Under the pieces are notes generated by a model. That model had not been told where the DNA came from. It saw only the letters and a list, made by a program, of their open reading frames with translations, and searched no databases. Below are positions 14,084 to 17,500 of a stretch of 17,500 bases of DNA, one piece after another. The translations under genes and the position numbers were made by a program. Origin of the DNA: Candidatus Poseidoniales archaeon (GTDB lineage: Archaea; Thermoplasmatota; Poseidoniia; Poseidoniales; Poseidoniaceae); contig QQSG01000115.1 in assembly GCA_003602665.1 (NCBI GenBank), positions 1 through 17,500 on the forward strand. The letters are read 5' to 3'. Every line of letters starts with the position of its first letter. The stretch's first letter is position 1.

Positions 14084-15787
14084 ATGCATACTGGAACAGT
14101 GGATTTGCGTCTACCAAGTCTTCGAGAAGATCCATTTTCTCAAGGACCTCTCTCGGCAAAGGATTCCAACCTTCTTGTTGGAAGGCATTCATATTTCGAA
14201 GAAATGGAGAAAAACATCCAATTCAAATCCTCTCGGAGGATTTTGCTTGTAGGACAATATGGTTCCGGCAAGACATCATTTGTCAATTGTCTTGGTGGAA
14301 AAACCAACTTGCACATTCATGTTGACCGAATTGACACAGTTAATCCTGGTCTTGAACTACTTCGAGATATTTATTCACAAGTTGTTAATGTGACCGCGCC
14401 GAGTGATCACAAAAAGCTTGAGCGAGAACTTGCGGCTTCCCTTCACAGTAAGAGAAATTACTTACCCCTGATTTCTGTTGATGCTGATATGGCTAATATT
14501 GCCTCTTTAGAAGCGTGCTTACTTGCCTCAGTGCCATTTTTCGAACGTTTAGCAGCATTGATCGTTGTGGCCGTTAATCCAAATCAAAAGTCACTTCTTT
14601 CTGAACAAATCAGAGAACGCTTCGAAGTTCGGCCAATGGAAGAATTAGATGCGGACAGTGTAAAAGCCCTCGTTGAACGTCGAATTGGTACGTGTTCAAA
14701 CGAACCCTATCAGATGACTACTGAAGAGGCTGGAAAGGTATTGGCTGCGAGCAGAAACGGCCATCCTGGATCAATCATCAAAGTTCTACGCTCAGTAATC
14801 GACGGGCAGATGTTGCCTGAGTTACCTCAGAGTCCGATTTCAGAATATATGGTTACAGAGGACACTCCTTCACCAATACCTCAAGAAATTGATACGGGTA
14901 TTTTCAATCAGGAACATGAACTGCTTGATGACTTGGACTCAGAGGAACTCTCTGATGATGAAGAAGAAGCCGTTGTCGAAGGCATTGATGAGTGGGAAGA
15001 TGGGCCTGGTATGTCCGGGACAATGGGCTTTGATCTCAATCTTGAATCACTTGAAGAGCCAATTATTGAGGAAAAGAAAGAACAACCCATTGATGATACC
15101 TACGTAACTGAAGACAATCTCCAGCCAGTAGGTATCTTTGGCGGCCTTAGGGGTCGTTGGAAACAGACAAGCCAATCGATAGATGAAATAGAAGAACCAG
15201 AGGGTGAGTATCAACAACTCGATGGTGCTAATTCCTTATGGGTAAGCAAAAACTCACTTCCGATACAGGATGATGAGGTGGAGGATATTCCTCCTGCTGA
15301 AAACGCTCTAGAATCTGAATCTCTCATACTCGAAACATTCGAGTCAGATTACCCAGAGATGGCTGAAGAGAACACTCATCAGCCAAACGATTTGATCTTG
15401 AAAACCCTTACTGATTTGCTTTCAAAACTTCTTACTCCTTCTGGAGATACTATGGTTTCCAACAAACTTGCTGAAAGCCTGCAAACGCTTTCTCGACCCA
15501 AAATAGGGGGCAAAGAGGAACACCCCCTCAACGTACAAGTTTTGACATCACTCACAAAAGCTGAAACCATTGTGGTTTCAATTGCTCAACAACGAAGTGT
15601 CTCTCCCTCAGACAAACAATTATTGGAGAAATTGAACATAAAAAGAGCAAGACTTTCTCAGATTTGTAATCGATTACACAAGGCAGGTATTCTTGATGTG
15701 AGGATGGTTGGGCGATCTCGAATGTTTGGTCTGACAAGAACAGCACTTGCCCAGATGATGGCTTGGGGCCTCGTAGGAGGTGATGTG
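14084..15787 (+). CDS. AAA-like P-loop ATPase with acidic linker and C-terminal winged helix, unknown function
   Basis: 568 residues with stop TGA at 15788-15790. The N-terminal part (about 28-245) is a P-loop ATPase: Walker A GQYGSGKTS (57-65) and a Walker-B-like strand LPLISVDADM (127-136) with Asp133 but Ala where the catalytic Glu is expected. Sensor-1-like VVAVNPN has N165, and a lid region NGHPGSIIKVLRS (225-237) lacks the usual sensor-2 arginine after GxP. Residues about 250-430 are low-complexity, very acidic and probably disordered. The C-terminal 85 residues (SVSPSDKQLLEKLNIKRARLSQICNRLHKAGILDVR onward) look like a winged helix that binds DNA. The layout recalls Orc1/Cdc6 or TniB/ExeA-type ATPases, but no signature of either family is clear. 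The gene heads a compact cluster with the propeller and DUF357 genes, and its last codons carry the next gene's ribosome site. Confidence 0.72.
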
Positions 15788-15792
15788 TGATG
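15777..15792 (+). promoter_or_regulatory. Extended Shine-Dalgarno overlapping the ATPase stop and next start
   Basis: AGGAGGTGAT at 15775-15784 is fully complementary to the archaeal 16S 3' end (ATCACCTCCT) and lies inside the last codons of the ATPase gene. The stop TGA (15788-15790) overlaps the ATG at 15790 by one base (TGATG), and a GTG at 15787 is a possible alternative start. This arrangement predicts translational coupling of the two proteins. Confidence 0.75.
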
Positions 15793-16827
15793 TCTTGGAC
15801 AGTTTCATGGTCTTGGCAAGCCCCATCTCGAATTAGTGCAATCGCTGCAATAGATGGTCATCTTGCAGTAGCCTATGGTCTCGATTTGGTTCTCTTCAAT
15901 GAGTCAAATGAGATTCAATGGAAGCAAACAATGCCGTTCAAAGTACACGCAATTTGTAATGGTGAAGGGACAATCGGTATTTTGGCAGCACACGGTTTCT
16001 TTGTCGTGAAAACTGTTGATGGGACTATGCTGCATGAGGGCAGGAGCAGCCCTGGTGGGTTCCTGCACCTTCTCTATCGACCTGGCGGGGGCTGGATTCT
16101 TTCTGGAAGAGATGGAAACCTCCACCTTTTCGATTCGAATGGGAAAGGAATACGCAGAATCTCCTCGGGAATTGTTCGAAGACTTGTCGGATGGCTTGAT
16201 AGGGAACATTTGCTATGGCAATCTTCTGAAGGAGTTATTTTGTGTGGGCAAATAGCTAATCAAGATAAACGCAGAGTTATCGATAAAACGGTTTGGAGTT
16301 GGTGCTCCCTGCTTATGGATGGTCGATTACTCATGTTATCCTCTGATGGTCAATTATGGGAAGGAACCCCACATCCATTCGGATGGGATTCTATGGATCG
16401 AGTTGAAACAGATTCACTAGAACCTCTTATGGCTACTCGCGCTGGAGATGGCTGGTGGGTACTCGGAATTGAAGGACATCTCGACCATTTAGCTTCTGAA
16501 AACGAATTGTCTCGAATAGGAGATGGTATGCAACTTGGAGATTTACTTCTACGATTGGGCCGTAATTCTATGATCACTGCTCGCAGAGACGGATTGACAA
16601 GGCGTTGGGTCGATCCTGCACTTGCAGAAGAAGAAAAGCGGCACAGACACCAAGAAGCAGCAGATGCGAAACTCGCTCGCAGTTGGGATGAACGAAGAAC
16701 ATTATTCCAAAGAGCCCAAACCGCAGAAGATGAAGGTCGCCTTTCACGAGCTATCGAATTGTATGAAACTCTCGGTAGAAAGGAAGACGTAAAGCGTCTT
16801 TTGGGACGTCAAAAAGGTGGTGATTGA
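15790..16827 (+). CDS. Beta-propeller-like protein with C-terminal helical (TPR-like) tail, unknown function
   Basis: 345 residues from the ATG at 15790. No membrane segments or signal peptide are visible, so it is probably cytosolic. Residues about 1-275 consist of repeated short strands with patterns such as GHLAVAYGLDLVLFN, GWILSGRDGNLHLFDSNGK, LLMLSSDGQLWEG, WWVLGIEGHLDHL and SMITARRDGLTRRW. This is the four-strand blade spacing of WD40 or quinoprotein-like propellers; six or seven blades are plausible. Residues about 278-345 are charged and helical, and EDEGRLSRAIELYETLGRKEDVKRLL resembles a tetratricopeptide hairpin. Such proteins are usually binding scaffolds. It overlaps the ATPase stop by one base and is followed immediately (no gap) by the DUF357 gene, so a shared complex or pathway with those two is a reasonable inference. 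The specific function is not known. Confidence 0.7.
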   Translation: MSWTVSWSWQAPSRISAIAAIDGHLAVAYGLDLVLFNESNEIQWKQTMPFKVHAICNGEGTIGILAAHGFFVVKTVDGTMLHEGRSSPGGFLHLLYRPGGGWILSGRDGNLHLFDSNGKGIRRISSGIVRRLVGWLDREHLLWQSSEGVILCGQIANQDKRRVIDKTVWSWCSLLMDGRLLMLSSDGQLWEGTPHPFGWDSMDRVETDSLEPLMATRAGDGWWVLGIEGHLDHLASENELSRIGDGMQLGDLLLRLGRNSMITARRDGLTRRWVDPALAEEEKRHRHQEAADAKLARSWDERRTLFQRAQTAEDEGRLSRAIELYETLGRKEDVKRLLGRQKGGD

Positions 16828-17124
16828 ATGGACCCTGGAAAAACTCTGACAGTAGAGCGTGTCGAACATTACCTATCCATCACTCGTAAAGCTCGAGAGA
16901 AAGCAACACCACTTGTTGAAGAAGGAAGCCCTGAATCTGAAATGCTCAATACATTGTTATCAATGGCGGATGACTATTCTTCTGATGCTCAATATTTCTT
17001 GAAGCAGGGAGATTTCATACGAGCCTTTGGAGCAATAAACTACGCACATGCTTGGATTGACGCTGGAGTTAAGTTACGCCTGTTAGATGGGCACGGCGAT
17101 GATGTTTTGTTCACGCTACCGTAG
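16828..17124 (+). CDS. DUF357 family helical protein
   Basis: 98 residues. The pattern SDAQYFLKQGDFIRAFGAINYAHAWIDAGVKLRLLD (about 52-87) matches the archaeal DUF357 family, whose members carry D..YF...GD..RAF.AI.YAYGWLDAG. The protein is predicted to be almost entirely helical, with a first helix at about 8-30 and a helical hairpin at about 37-82. DUF357 has no established biochemical role that I know of. Its ATG follows the propeller stop codon with no base between, and AAGGTGGTGA within the end of the previous gene supplies a ribosome site. It is thus the third member of the ATPase-propeller cluster. Its last 14 bases overlap the end of the converging regulator gene. Confidence 0.85.
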   Translation: MDPGKTLTVERVEHYLSITRKAREKATPLVEEGSPESEMLNTLLSMADDYSSDAQYFLKQGDFIRAFGAINYAHAWIDAGVKLRLLDGHGDDVLFTLP

Positions 17125-17500
17125 ATTCTATTGTTTGTTCATCTGAGATGGATCCAACGATTTGGTTGATCGTATCTATTCCACAAAGGATATCTTGGGC
17201 GCGTACCTGAGCAATTCGCATGAATGGTTGAAGTGATTGTTCCAATTTGTATCTCAAGCGATACATGTGAGCAGGCCTACCTCGATTGGTTTGATTAATA
17301 GCACTGTGAATAATAAGATTCATTTCACGGAGTTCATTTATGGCTATGCTTACATCTGGTTGACGTAAGTTACACTGAGTCTGCAAATCTCTTGATGTTG
17401 AAGCTCCATGGTAATGGAGGCATGTAAGAACGCTTGCCGTGTGTGTTTGTATCCCAAGTTGGATAAGTTGTTTGCAAAGAGAATCATGTAGGATTCGTAT
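17111..17500 (-). CDS. Winged-helix transcriptional regulator (5' end outside window)
   Basis: The minus-strand frame is open from the window edge to a TGA at 17111-17113, giving at least 129 codons with no convincing start; the N terminus lies beyond base 17500. A TTG at 17386 is only an internal Leu codon, because family-like sequence continues upstream of it. The sequence ASVLTCLHYHGASTSRDLQ, then LRQPDVSIAINELREMNLI and TNRGRPAHMYRL, gives a helix-turn-helix and wing. This pattern is typical of small archaeal regulators (A.VL..L....E.TSR.IE..T.LRQPEVSIA...L...G.I......GRP...Y.L). A C-terminal helical tail of about 45 residues follows and may dimerise. It could control the adjacent cluster or itself, but no binding site can be assigned. 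Confidence 0.8.
   Translation of the reverse strand: MRILHDSLCKQLIQLGIQTHTASVLTCLHYHGASTSRDLQTQCNLRQPDVSIAINELREMNLIIHSAINQTNRGRPAHMYRLRYKLEQSLQPFMRIAQVRAQDILCGIDTINQIVGSISDEQTIESTVA

Noticed and set aside
14084..15787. ATPase as a genuine Orc1/Cdc6 replication initiator
   Set aside because: General layout (ATPase then winged helix) is similar, but the Walker B DE pair, the GNxR-type sensor 2 and typical Orc1 N-terminal motifs are missing, and a long acidic linker intervenes; kept as unknown.
17111..17386. Regulator starting at TTG 17386
   Set aside because: The frame and helix-turn-helix pattern continue upstream to the window edge, so that codon is an internal leucine.
1..17500. Mobile elements, tRNA, rRNA or riboswitches
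   Set aside because: No transposase or integrase frames, terminal repeats, or recognisable RNA-gene patterns were seen by eye; short RNAs cannot be excluded without a covariance-model scan.

Overview
The window reads as a chromosomal segment of a marine planktonic archaeon, most likely Marine Group II (Poseidoniales) or a close relative within the Thermoplasmata/Euryarchaeota side. The basis is an archaeal-type A/V-ATPase B-D gene pair, a DUF357 protein and an archaeal-type winged-helix regulator, a class II (bacterial-type) HMG-CoA reductase like that of Thermoplasmatales and Archaeoglobales, strong Shine-Dalgarno sites, very short intergenic gaps and moderate GC. The assignment is an inference from gene content; no rRNA or tRNA gene is visible to confirm it.

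Layout, left to right. Positions 1-873 hold the 3' end of the A-type ATP synthase operon (subunit B fragment, complete subunit D). Positions 955-4348 hold a large membrane protein that looks like a catalytically dead site-2-protease homologue with a long extracytoplasmic tail, followed one base later by a ketopantoate reductase (CoA biosynthesis). Converging on it is L-aspartate oxidase (NAD biosynthesis, minus strand). Divergent from nadB is a four-helix membrane protein ending in a CxxC...CxxC zinc-type motif, then a complete condensin operon: smc, scpA, scpB (6903-12570). HMG-CoA reductase (mevalonate pathway, archaeal lipids) lies on the minus strand and ends exactly where scpB ends.

The 217-base gap between HMG-CoA reductase and the next rightward gene is the most striking non-coding stretch. 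It holds seven copies of a TTAACG(C) motif, including the 12-base palindrome TTAACGCGTTAA. A single matching GCGTTAA sits just downstream of a TATA-like box in front of smc. To the right is a tight, apparently co-translated three-gene cluster of unknown function: a P-loop/AAA-like ATPase with an acidic linker and C-terminal winged helix, a beta-propeller-like protein with a helical tail, and a DUF357 helical protein. The window ends in a truncated winged-helix regulator on the minus strand.

Most genes are ordinary housekeeping. The points worth a second look are the pseudo-protease, the TTAACGC operator-like array, the ATPase/propeller/DUF357 module, and the lineage-specific extensions of SMC and ScpA. 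All three convergent gene pairs overlap or abut, which suggests a compact genome. No mobile elements, CRISPR arrays, rRNAs or tRNAs were recognised.
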